Below are positions 1 through 6,664 of a stretch of DNA of 7,986 bases, in pieces. This stretch comes from Alphaproteobacteria bacterium (GTDB taxonomy: Bacteria; Pseudomonadota; Alphaproteobacteria; Rhizobiales; Rhizobiaceae), in NCBI GenBank assembly GCA_017308345.1, contig JAFKFE010000197.1, positions 4,494 to 12,479 of the forward strand, read 5' to 3'. The notes under the pieces were generated by a model. It saw nothing but the letters and a program-made list of their open reading frames with translations. It did not search any database and was not told where the DNA came from. The translations under genes were made by a program, and so were the position numbers. Every line of letters starts with the position of its first letter. Position 1 is the first letter of the stretch.

Positions 1-1
1 G

Positions 2-2407
2 ACCCTGTTCCGGCCCGGCGACGCGCAGGAATCGCGCATGCCGGCCCGCGCCATCGGCATCCAATGGCTGTCGGTCGATCCCGGCTCGAAGAAGCTGGCG
101 GTCACGCTGACGCCGCCGGAAAAGACCTTGCCCCGCCAGCAGCTGTCGATCCCCGTTGCGGTGAACGGCGCGCAGGCCGGCAGCAACGCCTATGTGATGG
201 TGGCGGCCGTCGATGTCGGTATCCTCAACCTCACCAACTACAAGGCGCCCGATCCAGAGGACTGGTTCTTCGGCCAGCGCATGCTGGGGCTGGAGATCCG
301 CGACCTCTACGGACGCCTGATCGACGGCTCGCTCGGCACCATGGGCAAGATACGAACCGGCGGTGACGGGGCGAACATGCAGGCGCAGGGCAGCCCGCCG
401 ACCGAAAAGCTGGTCGCCTTCTTCTCCGGCCCGGTCGAGCTCGACGCCAATGGCAAGGCGCGCATCGACTTCGACATCCCACAGTTCAACGGCACCGTGC
501 GCGTCATGGCCGTCGCCTGGACCAAGGACGCGGTCGGCCATGCCCAGACGGACGTCATCGTGCGCGACCCGGTGGTGATCACCGCCGGTCTACCGCGCTT
601 CCTGGCGCCGGGCGACGCGGCGACCATGCGCCTCGACATCGCCGACACCGATGGCCCGGCCGGCGACTATGCGCTCTCGGTCACCACGACCGGAGACCTT
701 TCGACCGGCGACAAGCCCCTGCCCGAGAAGCTGACGCTCGCCCAGGGCAAGAGGCAGTCGCTCACCTTCCCGCTGGTCGCCAAGACCGCTGGCGACGCCT
801 CGATCACCGTCAAGCTGGCGCATGCCGACGGCACGGAAGTCGAGCAGACGCTTTACCTGCCGGTGCGCCCGGCGCAGCTTCCGGTCACCAATCGCATGGT
901 GGTCGACCTGAAGCCGCATGGCGGCTCGTTGCGCGTCGACAAGGAACTTCTCGCGGCAAGCGTGCTCGACGGCGCTTCGGTCAGCGTCGGCGTCTCGCAG
1001 TCGTCCGCGCTCGACGTGCCGTCGCTTTTGATGTCGCTCGACCGCTACCCCTATGGCTGCGCAGAGCAGACCACCAGCCGCGCCATGCCGCTGCTCTATG
1101 TCAACGACATGGCCAAGAGCATCGGCATGGAGAGCGACCCGGACCTGCATGGCCGCATCCAGGACGCCATCTACAAGGTGCTCTCCTATCAGTCGTCGAG
1201 CGGCAGCTTCGGCCTCTGGGGACCAGGCTCCGGCGATCTGTGGCTGGACGCCTATGTCACCGAGTTCCTGACCCGGGCGCGCGAGCAGAAATATGACGTG
1301 CCGGCGCTGGCGATGAACCAGGCGCTGAACAACCTGCAAAACTCGCTCGGCTACGACCAGGACGTCCAGGACAAGGGCAGCGAGATCGCCTATGCGCTCT
1401 ACGTGCTTGCCCGCAACAAGAAGGCCTCGATCGGCGATCTGCGCTACTACGCCGACACGCAGCTCGAAGCCTTCTCCAGCCCGATGGCCGTCGCGCAGTT
1501 GGCGTCGAGCCTGGCGCTCTACGGCGACACGCAGCGTTCGGAAGCCACCTTCCAGACGGCGCTCAGGCTGGCGCAGTCGGAAACCGACTACGACTGGTAC
1601 CGCTCGGACTATGGCTCGCGGCTGCGCGATGGCGCGGCGATGCTGGCGCTGGCGGCGGAATCGAAGCCGACGCCGAGCATCCTGCCGCAGTTGATCAAGC
1701 TGGTGGGCGTGGCGCGCGCCGATGCCCGCTGGACGAGCACGCAGGACGAATCCTGGATGCTGCTCGCCGCGCGGGCGCTGAAGGAAGGCAATGATTCCAT
1801 CACGCTTTCCGTCAACGGCGCGCCGCATTCGGGCGGCTATTCCGATCAGGTCGCCGGCAGCGACCTCGTCGACAGCCCGCTCACCATCGCCAACACCGGC
1901 GCGACGCCGCTGCAGGCGGTGGTCACGGCAGTCGCCGCGCCGGTCGAACCGCTGCCGGCCGGCGGCGACGGCTTCACCATCGATCGCACCTACTACAAGC
2001 TCGACGGCACCGAGGCCAATGTCACCGAAGCCAGGCAGAACGAGCGCTATGTGGTCGTGCTCAAGGTCTATGAGCAGAACAAGTGGCCCTCGCGGCTCCT
2101 GATCACCGACCTGTTGCCGGCCGGCTTCGAGATCGACAATCCGAGCCTGGTTTCCAGCGCGCAATTGTCGAACTTCTCCTGGCTGGCGCAGACCGACGCC
2201 GCGCATCTGGAGTTCCGCGACGATCGCTTCGTCGCCGCCTTCAATCCGCACGAAAGCGACGGCGACCGCAACATCACGCTGGCCTATGTCGTGCGCGCCG
2301 TGACGCCGGGCACCTACGCCCATCCAGCGGCGACGGTGGAGGACATGTACCGGCCGCAATATTCGGCCCGCACCGCCACCGGCGTCATGGAGGTGAAGGC
2401 GCAATAG
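2..2407 (+). CDS. yfhM: Bacterial alpha-2-macroglobulin (YfhM-like), 3' part; gene begins before the window
   Basis: Periplasmic (usually lipid-anchored) protease trap: a protease cuts a bait region, the protein closes on it, and a thioester can bind it covalently. The frame is open from base 2, so the ATG at 38 is probably internal. About 801 residues are visible, roughly half of a family protein of about 1,650; signal peptide and first MG domains lie upstream. Counting from the ATG at 38, a Gly/Met/Gln-rich stretch (about residues 96-122) before PPTEKLVAFFSGPV sits where the bait region is expected. An FNGTVRVMAVAW block typical of the A2M domain follows, then the thioester motif YPYGCAEQ with Cys341 and Gln344 (bases 1046-1069). 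Next comes a TED-like helical domain (FGLWGPGSGDLWLDAYVTEF) and a C-terminal MG/receptor-binding-like domain ending YRPQYSARTATG. The next gene is pbpC, the classic partner. I see no frameshift. Family assignment is secure; activity is inferred. Confidence 0.95.
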   Translation, partial: TLFRPGDAQESRMPARAIGIQWLSVDPGSKKLAVTLTPPEKTLPRQQLSIPVAVNGAQAGSNAYVMVAAVDVGILNLTNYKAPDPEDWFFGQRMLGLEIRDLYGRLIDGSLGTMGKIRTGGDGANMQAQGSPPTEKLVAFFSGPVELDANGKARIDFDIPQFNGTVRVMAVAWTKDAVGHAQTDVIVRDPVVITAGLPRFLAPGDAATMRLDIADTDGPAGDYALSVTTTGDLSTGDKPLPEKLTLAQGKRQSLTFPLVAKTAGDASITVKLAHADGTEVEQTLYLPVRPAQLPVTNRMVVDLKPHGGSLRVDKELLAASVLDGASVSVGVSQSSALDVPSLLMSLDRYPYGCAEQTTSRAMPLLYVNDMAKSIGMESDPDLHGRIQDAIYKVLSYQSSSGSFGLWGPGSGDLWLDAYVTEFLTRAREQKYDVPALAMNQALNNLQNSLGYDQDVQDKGSEIAYALYVLARNKKASIGDLRYYADTQLEAFSSPMAVAQLASSLALYGDTQRSEATFQTALRLAQSETDYDWYRSDYGSRLRDGAAMLALAAESKPTPSILPQLIKLVGVARADARWTSTQDESWMLLAARALKEGNDSITLSVNGAPHSGGYSDQVAGSDLVDSPLTIANTGATPLQAVVTAVAAPVEPLPAGGDGFTIDRTYYKLDGTEANVTEARQNERYVVVLKVYEQNKWPSRLLITDLLPAGFEIDNPSLVSSAQLSNFSWLAQTDAAHLEFRDDRFVAAFNPHESDGDRNITLAYVVRAVTPGTYAHPAATVEDMYRPQYSARTATGVMEVKAQ

Positions 2408-2427
2408 CGATGAAAAGGTCGCCGATA

Positions 2428-2530
2428 TCTCCCTTCTCCCAGTCTCTGGACCGGGAGAAGGCGCCGGTTCACCCTCCGAAGCTGCAGCGCAGCTGCTGCG
2501 AAGGACGGGCAGGCGGATGAGGGGCAGCGC
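2428..2530. repeat. Palindromic intergenic element, probably of a rhizobial repeat family
   Basis: This fills almost all of the gap between the macroglobulin gene and pbpC. Its left part is a perfect 9-bp inverted repeat, CCTTCTCCC (2432-2440) with GGGAGAAGG (2453-2461), around a 12-base loop. A second short hairpin follows: AGCTGC (2480-2485) with GCAGCT (2489-2494) and a 3-base loop. The right end reads GGCGGATGAGGGGCAGCGC. From general knowledge, many copies of CTTCTCCC...GGGAGAAGG elements ending in GGATGAGGGG lie between genes in Mesorhizobium and related rhizobia, and this looks like a diverged copy. No run of T follows the first stem, so it is not a standard intrinsic terminator, although it may stabilise RNA or weaken read-through. 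Only one copy is visible here, so repeat status is inferred. Confidence 0.6.
2519..2524 (+). promoter_or_regulatory. Ribosome binding site that decides the pbpC start
   Basis: GAGGGG lies 7 bases before the ATG at 2532, which is good spacing. The other in-frame ATG, at 2517, overlaps this GAGGGG and has no comparable purine run at the right distance upstream. It also lies in the conserved-looking end of the palindromic element. The start at 2532 is therefore preferred. It gives an N-terminus beginning MLSRKFLRRA, which fits a membrane anchor well. Confidence 0.7.
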
Positions 2531-2531
2531 C

Positions 2532-4622
2532 ATGCTCTCCAGGAAATTTCTTAGACGCGCCGCGATCGCAGGCGCCTGCCTCGCCGGCTTCGCGGCACTT
2601 TCCCTTGCCGCGCTCTGGGAGCTCGATCGCGCCTTCCCGCCGCCTCTGCCGGCAAAGCTGACGGTGTCGACCGAGGTCCAGGACCGCGACGGTCAGTTGC
2701 TGCGCGCCTTCGCGACGCCCGACGGCTACTGGCGGCTCGAGACCCGGCTCGACCAGGTCGACAGGCAATTCGTCGACATGCTGGTCACCTATGAAGACAA
2801 GCGCTTCTGGGATCACCGCGGCGTCGACCTCCTGGCGCTTTGTCGCGCCGCGGGCCAGCTCGTCACCAGCGGCCATATCGTGTCGGGCGGCTCGACGCTC
2901 TCGATGCAGCTTGCCCGGCTGATCGAGCCGCGCGACAGTCGCAGCCTCGGCTCCAAGCTCAAGCAGATGCTGCGCGCCATCCAGATCGAGCGGCGGCTGT
3001 CCAAGCAGGAAATCCTCGAACGTTACCTGACGCTGGCGCCCTATGGCGGCAATCTCGAAGGCGTGCGCGCCGCATCGCTCGCCTATTTCGGCAAGGAGCC
3101 GAAGCGGCTCACCGTGTCGGAAGCCGCCCTGCTCGTGGCGCTGCCGCAATTGCCGGAAAAGCGCCGCCCCGACCGCAACCACGACATTGCGCACGCCGCG
3201 CGTGACCGTGTGCTGACCCGCATGGTCTCGGCCGGTCTGCTCGGCGAACGCGAAGCCGCGCGCGCCGCACTGGACGATGTTTCCGGCCTGCGCCGCAAAT
3301 TGCCGGCGCTGGCGGCGCATGCCTCCTATGCCATGCTGCCCAGGGCCGTGCCCGGCAAGCCGTTGCAGCTCACCATCCGCAGAAGCGTGCAGCAGGGACT
3401 GGAGCAGGTGGCAAGGGATGCCGCCAGGAAGCTCGGCCCGAAACTTTCCGTCGCCATGGTCATGGCCGATGCGCGCACCGGCGATATCCTCGGCGAAGTC
3501 GGCTCGGCGGACTTCTTCGACGCCAGCCGCTCCGGCTGGATCGACATGACCAAGGTGGTGCGCTCCCCCGGCTCGACGCTGAAGCCTTTCATCTACGGAC
3601 TTGCCTTCGAGCAGGGGCTGGTGGCGCAGGAGATGATCATCGAGGACAGCCCGGCCGATTTCGGCGGCTACCGCCCGAAGAATTTCGACATGGGCTACCA
3701 GGGCGATGTCTCGATCCGCCAGGCGCTGCAATTGTCGCTCAACGTGCCGGCGATCCGCGTGCTCGACGCCGTCGGTCCGGCGCGGCTGACGGCGCGGTTC
3801 CGCCAGGCCGGCGTCAACCCGGTCCTTCCGGTCAACGAGGCGCCAGGCCTGGCGATCGGACTTGGCGGCGTCGGCGTGACCTTGCGCGACCTGGTGCAGC
3901 TCTATACGGGGCTCGCCAATGGCGGCAAGATGCACACGCTGCATGACGGCACCGAGCCGACGGATGCCCCGCGCATTACGGCCACCATGCTCGACGACCA
4001 GGCGGCCTGGCAGATCAACGACATCCTGTCCGGCGTGAAACCGCCGGAAGGCGCCATGCAGCGCGGCATCGCCTACAAGACCGGCACCTCCTACGGCTAT
4101 CGCGATGCCTGGTCCGTCGGTTTCGACGGCCGCTACGTGCTGGGTGTGTGGGTCGGCCGCGCCGATGCCAGCCCTGTCCCTGGCCTGTCGGGCTATGTCT
4201 CGGCGGCGCCCATCCTGTTCGAAGGTTTCGCCCGTTCCGGCCTTGCCGGCGTGTCGCTGCCCGGCCGGCCGCCCGGCGTCTTCAACCCCAAACGCGATGA
4301 ACTGCCGGTGACGCTGGCCCGCTTCGGCGCCGGTGCCGACGGGCTGGTGCAGGCCACGGCCACCGAGCCGGCGCCGACCATCATCTTCCCGCCGAACGGC
4401 GCCCGCGTCGATCTCGGCACCAATTCGGCCGACGCTACGCCGCTGGTGCTGAAACTGCAGGGCGGCCGGGCGCCGTTCCGCTGGCTCGCCAACGGCAAGC
4501 CGCTTGCCGGCATCGACCGCCGCCGCACCGCGACCTGGCAGCCCGACGGCACCGGCTATTCGACGCTGACGGTGATCGACGCGGCCGGACGCGCGGCCAG
4601 CGTGAAGGTGTTCGTTGAGTAG
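2532..4622 (+). CDS. pbpC: Penicillin-binding protein 1C: bifunctional peptidoglycan glycosyltransferase/transpeptidase
   Basis: Inner-membrane enzyme with its catalytic part in the periplasm; it polymerises lipid II and has a transpeptidase domain for cross-linking. The protein is 696 residues (E. coli PbpC is about 770). A basic N-terminus and one membrane anchor (about residues 10-28) are followed by a GT51 domain: catalytic Glu88 in EDKRFWDHRG, GGSTLSMQLARL around Ser121, then RRLSKQEILERYLTLAPYGG and SEAALLVALPQLP. The transpeptidase domain has all three motifs: SxxK with Ser348 and Lys351 (GSTLKPF), SLN at 402-404, and KTG at 516-518. A C-terminal BiPBP_C domain starts near residue 616 (TIIFPPNGARVDLG), which separates PBP1C from PBP1A and PBP1B. 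It lies 124 bases after the macroglobulin gene, and its last 8 bases overlap the dipeptidase start. All catalytic motifs are intact. E. coli PbpC binds few beta-lactams, so its transpeptidase role is less certain than the fold. Confidence 0.96.
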   Translation: MLSRKFLRRAAIAGACLAGFAALSLAALWELDRAFPPPLPAKLTVSTEVQDRDGQLLRAFATPDGYWRLETRLDQVDRQFVDMLVTYEDKRFWDHRGVDLLALCRAAGQLVTSGHIVSGGSTLSMQLARLIEPRDSRSLGSKLKQMLRAIQIERRLSKQEILERYLTLAPYGGNLEGVRAASLAYFGKEPKRLTVSEAALLVALPQLPEKRRPDRNHDIAHAARDRVLTRMVSAGLLGEREAARAALDDVSGLRRKLPALAAHASYAMLPRAVPGKPLQLTIRRSVQQGLEQVARDAARKLGPKLSVAMVMADARTGDILGEVGSADFFDASRSGWIDMTKVVRSPGSTLKPFIYGLAFEQGLVAQEMIIEDSPADFGGYRPKNFDMGYQGDVSIRQALQLSLNVPAIRVLDAVGPARLTARFRQAGVNPVLPVNEAPGLAIGLGGVGVTLRDLVQLYTGLANGGKMHTLHDGTEPTDAPRITATMLDDQAAWQINDILSGVKPPEGAMQRGIAYKTGTSYGYRDAWSVGFDGRYVLGVWVGRADASPVPGLSGYVSAAPILFEGFARSGLAGVSLPGRPPGVFNPKRDELPVTLARFGAGADGLVQATATEPAPTIIFPPNGARVDLGTNSADATPLVLKLQGGRAPFRWLANGKPLAGIDRRRTATWQPDGTGYSTLTVIDAAGRAASVKVFVE
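4604..4608 (+). promoter_or_regulatory. Ribosome binding site supporting the TTG start of the dipeptidase gene
   Basis: GAAGG lies inside the last codons of pbpC, 6 bases before the TTG at 4615. It supports the overlapping TTG start and suggests translational coupling to pbpC. Another purine run (AGGGGG, 4641-4646) is about 19 bases before an alternative TTG at 4666 and 25 before a GTG at 4672, both too far for good spacing. Confidence 0.5.
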
Positions 4623-5373
4623 AAGACGGCAAGCGATTCAAGGGGGTGCCTCGCGCCGACCTTCGTTGAGAGTGTTCTTTGCAGCGGTGACGCTGACGCT
4701 GCTGCCTCTCTCCGCTTACGCCGCCCCCCTCCCCGCCGGCTTCGTCAGGCTCGCCGATATCGACCCGACCATCCGCCAGGACATCCGCTATGCCGGCCTG
4801 GAAAACTTCCTGCACCGCAAGGCCGACGGCTATGACGCCCCGGTCTGCATCCTGACCGCGCAAGCGGCGAAGGCTCTGTCCCGCGTCCAGAAAGCGATGA
4901 CCCAGAAGGGCCTGACCCTGGTCGTCTTCGACTGTTACCGCCCGGCGCGGGCCGTCACCGACATGGGCGAATGGACGAGGCAAGGCGGCCCGCCGGATCC
5001 GCAATGGTATCCGACCGTCAAGCGCGGCGATCTTATCGCCGAGGGTTATGTCGGAGAATTGTCCGGCCATTCGCGCGGCTCGACGGTCGACCTCGCCATC
5101 GCCGACGCTGGCAAGAAAAGCATCGTCCATCCCACCTGCGGCGCGCCGGACGGCGCCATGCTCGACTTCGGCACCGGTTTCGACTGTTTCGATCCGACGA
5201 GCGAGACCGCCAGCACCTTGATCGGCGTCGAAGCCGCCTCCAACCGCAAGATACTGCTTGCCGCCATGCGCGCCGCCGGCTTCCGCAACTATGCACGCGA
5301 GTGGTGGCACTTCACGCTGGCGAAAGAGCCTTACCCAAAACAACGCTTCGATTTTCCGGTCACCGCCAATTGA
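4615..5373 (+). CDS. ddpX: Exported D-Ala-D-Ala dipeptidase (VanX/DdpX family, peptidase M15D)
   Basis: Zinc dipeptidase expected to split D-Ala-D-Ala in the periplasm. The zinc and catalytic residues of VanX are all present: SGHSRGSTVDLA with His152 and Asp159 (VanX His116 and Asp123), EWWHF with Glu229 and His232 (VanX Glu181 and His184), and Arg109 in CYRPARA (VanX Arg71). It has 252 residues, against about 200 in VanX and 193 in E. coli DdpX. The extra length is mainly an N-terminal signal peptide: an Arg-rich region, a hydrophobic core at about residues 20-34, and likely cleavage after AYA (Ala36). Salmonella PcgL is a known exported relative. Four cysteines (78, 107, 175, 191) in the mature part could form disulfides. 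The TTG start overlaps the end of pbpC by 8 bases; starts at 4666 or 4672 would also keep the signal core. The family is secure; substrate and exact start are less so. Confidence 0.9.
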   Translation: MSRRRQAIQGGASRRPSLRVFFAAVTLTLLPLSAYAAPLPAGFVRLADIDPTIRQDIRYAGLENFLHRKADGYDAPVCILTAQAAKALSRVQKAMTQKGLTLVVFDCYRPARAVTDMGEWTRQGGPPDPQWYPTVKRGDLIAEGYVGELSGHSRGSTVDLAIADAGKKSIVHPTCGAPDGAMLDFGTGFDCFDPTSETASTLIGVEAASNRKILLAAMRAAGFRNYAREWWHFTLAKEPYPKQRFDFPVTAN

Positions 5374-5432
5374 GGCACGACGCTTGTCCTGCTCCCGACG
5401 GCTTCCAACCAGGCCGGCAGATGGAGAGCCAT

Positions 5433-5476
5433 GCCTTCGGCGTTTGAGGAAGTTATTTCCTCGATTGGCCGAAGGC
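5433..5476 (+). other. Two-part stem-loop between the dipeptidase gene and sbp
   Basis: The outer stem is a perfect 9-bp pair, GCCTTCGGC (5433-5441) with GCCGAAGGC (5468-5476). Inside it, after a small 2x3 internal loop, is a second stem, TTGAGGAA (5444-5451) with TTCCTCGA (5457-5464). That stem is 8 bp including one G-U wobble, and it closes a 5-base loop (GTTAT). No U-tract follows on either strand, so it is not a textbook intrinsic terminator. It could still end dipeptidase transcription, protect a 3' end, or act as a leader structure for sbp, depending on where that transcript starts. Confidence 0.6.
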
Positions 5477-5533
5477 CGGCGAAAAATTGCTTCCAGGAGG
5501 TGAAAAAGGCAACAATCATTGCATCTAAATTCT

Positions 5534-5552
5534 ATAAACTTGGTAGAGTTAT
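5534..5552. promoter_or_regulatory. Weak dyad before sbp, possible operator
   Basis: An imperfect 19-base dyad: ATAA at 5534-5537, TTAT at 5549-5552, and a symmetric T/A pair nearer the centre, so about 10 of 18 non-central positions are symmetric. It lies 22 bases before the sbp ATG in the AT-rich stretch. Position and symmetry would suit a repressor site for a sulfur-responsive regulator, but no regulator gene is visible. A dyad this weak can occur by chance in AT-rich DNA. Confidence 0.25.
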
Positions 5553-5564
5553 CGGCAGTTCAAC

Positions 5565-5569
5565 GGAGG
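5565..5569 (+). promoter_or_regulatory. Ribosome binding site of sbp
   Basis: GGAGG lies 5 bases before the ATG at 5575. With the signal peptide that begins at that ATG, it fixes the start and excludes the longer in-frame ATG at 5431. Confidence 0.85.
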
Positions 5570-5574
5570 CGGGA

Positions 5575-6603
5575 ATGTCCAACCCTCATTTCAGGAAACT
5601 GCTCGGCGCGCTTGTCGCCACATCGGTCCAGTTCGGCACGCTCGGTTTCGCGTTCGCGGACACGACCATTCTGAACGTGTCCTACGATCCGACGCGTGAA
5701 CTCTACAAGGCCTATGACGAGGCCTTCGCAGCACACTGGAAGGCCGAGACCGGCGAGACAGTCACCATCCAGCAGTCGCATGGCGGATCGGGCGCGCAGG
5801 CCCGAGCGGTGATCGACGGCCTCGATGCCGACGTGGTGACGCTGGCGCTCGAAGGCGATATCAACGCCATCGTTTCCAAGTCGAAGAAGATCAATCCCGA
5901 CTGGCGCAAGAAATTCGAAAACAATTCAGCGCCTTACACCTCGACCATCATCTTCCTGGTGCGCAAGGGCAATCCCAAGGGCATCCACGACTGGAGCGAT
6001 CTGGTGAAGGACGGCGTGCAGGTGATCACGCCGAACCCGAAGACCTCGGGCGGCGCGCGCTGGAACTATCTTGCAGCCTGGGCCTACGCCAATGCGCATG
6101 ATGGCAACGACGAAGCCAAGACCAGGGAATTCGTCGGCAAGCTCTATGCCAATGCCCCGGTGCTCGACAGCGGCGCGCGCGGCTCGACCGTCACCTTCGC
6201 CCAGAAGGGCCTTGGCGACGTGCTGATCGGCTGGGAAAATGACGCCTATCTGGCGCTCGATGAATTCGGCGCCGACAATTTCGACATCGTCTACCCGCCG
6301 ACTTCGATCCTGGCCGAGCCGCCGGTCGCCATCGTCGACGCCAATGTCGACGCCAAGGGCACGCGCAAGGTGGCCGAGGCCTATCTTTCCTATCTCTATT
6401 CGAAGGAAGGCCAGACGATCATCGCCAGGAACCACTATCGTCCGGCCAAGCCCGAACTGGTCCCGGCCGAGGATCTCGCCAAGCTGCCCGAGATCAAGCT
6501 GGTCACCATCGACGACCCGCAATTCGGCGGCTGGAAGAAGGCCCAGCCCTACCATTTCGGTGACGGCGGAATTTTCGACCAGATCTACAAGCCGGTCCAG
6601 TGA
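5575..6603 (+). CDS. sbp: Periplasmic sulfate-binding protein of an ABC importer
   Basis: Captures sulfate in the periplasm and delivers it to the CysT/CysW permease. The protein has 342 residues with a signal peptide (basic FRK, hydrophobic core, cleavage after AFA, mature from Asp29). Family blocks are intact: [21 protein letters not shown] and [16 protein letters not shown]. The residues that hold sulfate in Salmonella SBP (Asp11, Ser45, Ser130, Gly131, Gly132, Ala173, Trp192) have likely counterparts at Asp38, Ser72, Ser158, Gly159, Gly160, Ala201 and Trp220. As I recall the E. coli sequences, [14 protein letters not shown] and DSGARGST match Sbp, whereas CysP has SHAGSS, ADVVTYNQ and DTGGRGAT. 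So this is Sbp-like, although it heads a cysTW operon as cysP does in E. coli. Thiosulfate may also be a ligand. The cysT gene starts 61 bases downstream. Sulfur-starvation control is likely from the family's role, but no regulator site is proven here. Confidence 0.95.
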   Translation: MSNPHFRKLLGALVATSVQFGTLGFAFADTTILNVSYDPTRELYKAYDEAFAAHWKAETGETVTIQQSHGGSGAQARAVIDGLDADVVTLALEGDINAIVSKSKKINPDWRKKFENNSAPYTSTIIFLVRKGNPKGIHDWSDLVKDGVQVITPNPKTSGGARWNYLAAWAYANAHDGNDEAKTREFVGKLYANAPVLDSGARGSTVTFAQKGLGDVLIGWENDAYLALDEFGADNFDIVYPPTSILAEPPVAIVDANVDAKGTRKVAEAYLSYLYSKEGQTIIARNHYRPAKPELVPAEDLAKLPEIKLVTIDDPQFGGWKKAQPYHFGDGGIFDQIYKPVQ

Positions 6604-6664
6604 AGGTCGCCCTCGAAAGCGGACTGCAGCCTGGTTGAGTCAAGAAGGGACGATCCGGAACAGC

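Larger units (their letters stand above)
5374..5574 (+). promoter_or_regulatory. Intergenic leader and promoter region of the sulfate-uptake operon
   Basis: This 201-base gap separates the envelope genes from the sulfate operon and is where the sbp promoter should lie. Its right part (about 5481-5560) is clearly richer in A and T than the rest of the window, as expected of a promoter. I could not find a convincing pair of -35 and -10 boxes. TATAAA at 5533-5538 resembles a -10 element but has no good -35 partner 16-18 bases upstream, and TTGCAT at 5519-5524 is only 8 bases away. The frame of sbp is open back to an ATG at 5431, but the signal peptide and ribosome binding site show that translation starts at 5575. 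Confidence 0.55.

Noticed and set aside
2432..2461. Intrinsic terminator after the macroglobulin gene
   Set aside because: The 9-bp stem is real, but the bases after it are GC-rich with no T-run, so I list it as part of a repeat-like element instead.
590..2533. Long minus-strand open frame (647 codons) opposite the macroglobulin gene
   Set aside because: It is an antisense shadow produced by strong third-position GC bias. Its translation is a compositionally biased Arg/Gly/Val/Ala-rich stretch with no recognisable domain, while the + strand encodes clear family motifs throughout.
2469..3944. Minus-strand open frame (491 codons) opposite pbpC
   Set aside because: It is antisense to a fully motif-supported pbpC, with a biased His/Arg/Gly/Ala-rich translation and no recognisable family.
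4651..4680. Twin-arginine (Tat) signal in the dipeptidase
   Set aside because: SRRPSLRVFF has paired arginines, but the following residues do not fit the usual SRRxFLK pattern well. An ordinary Sec signal peptide explains the sequence.
4435..5343. Minus-strand open frame (302 codons) across the end of pbpC and the dipeptidase gene
   Set aside because: It is a shadow of two well-supported + strand genes, and the translated product shows no known motif.
5431..5574. 48-residue N-terminal extension of sbp from an ATG at 5431
   Set aside because: It would bury the signal peptide inside the protein and be encoded partly by the compound hairpin. The ATG at 5575 has GGAGG at 5-base spacing and directly begins a normal signal peptide.
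6239..6664. Extension of cysT upstream into sbp
   Set aside because: The frame is merely open there. The translation is a biased Arg/Ser/Pro-rich shadow of sbp, and the usual CysT N-terminus begins at 6665.
6604..6664. Possible small gene or structured element between sbp and cysT
   Set aside because: The 61-base gap shows only weak purine runs, with no stem of note and no start codon with a good ribosome binding site other than cysT's own.
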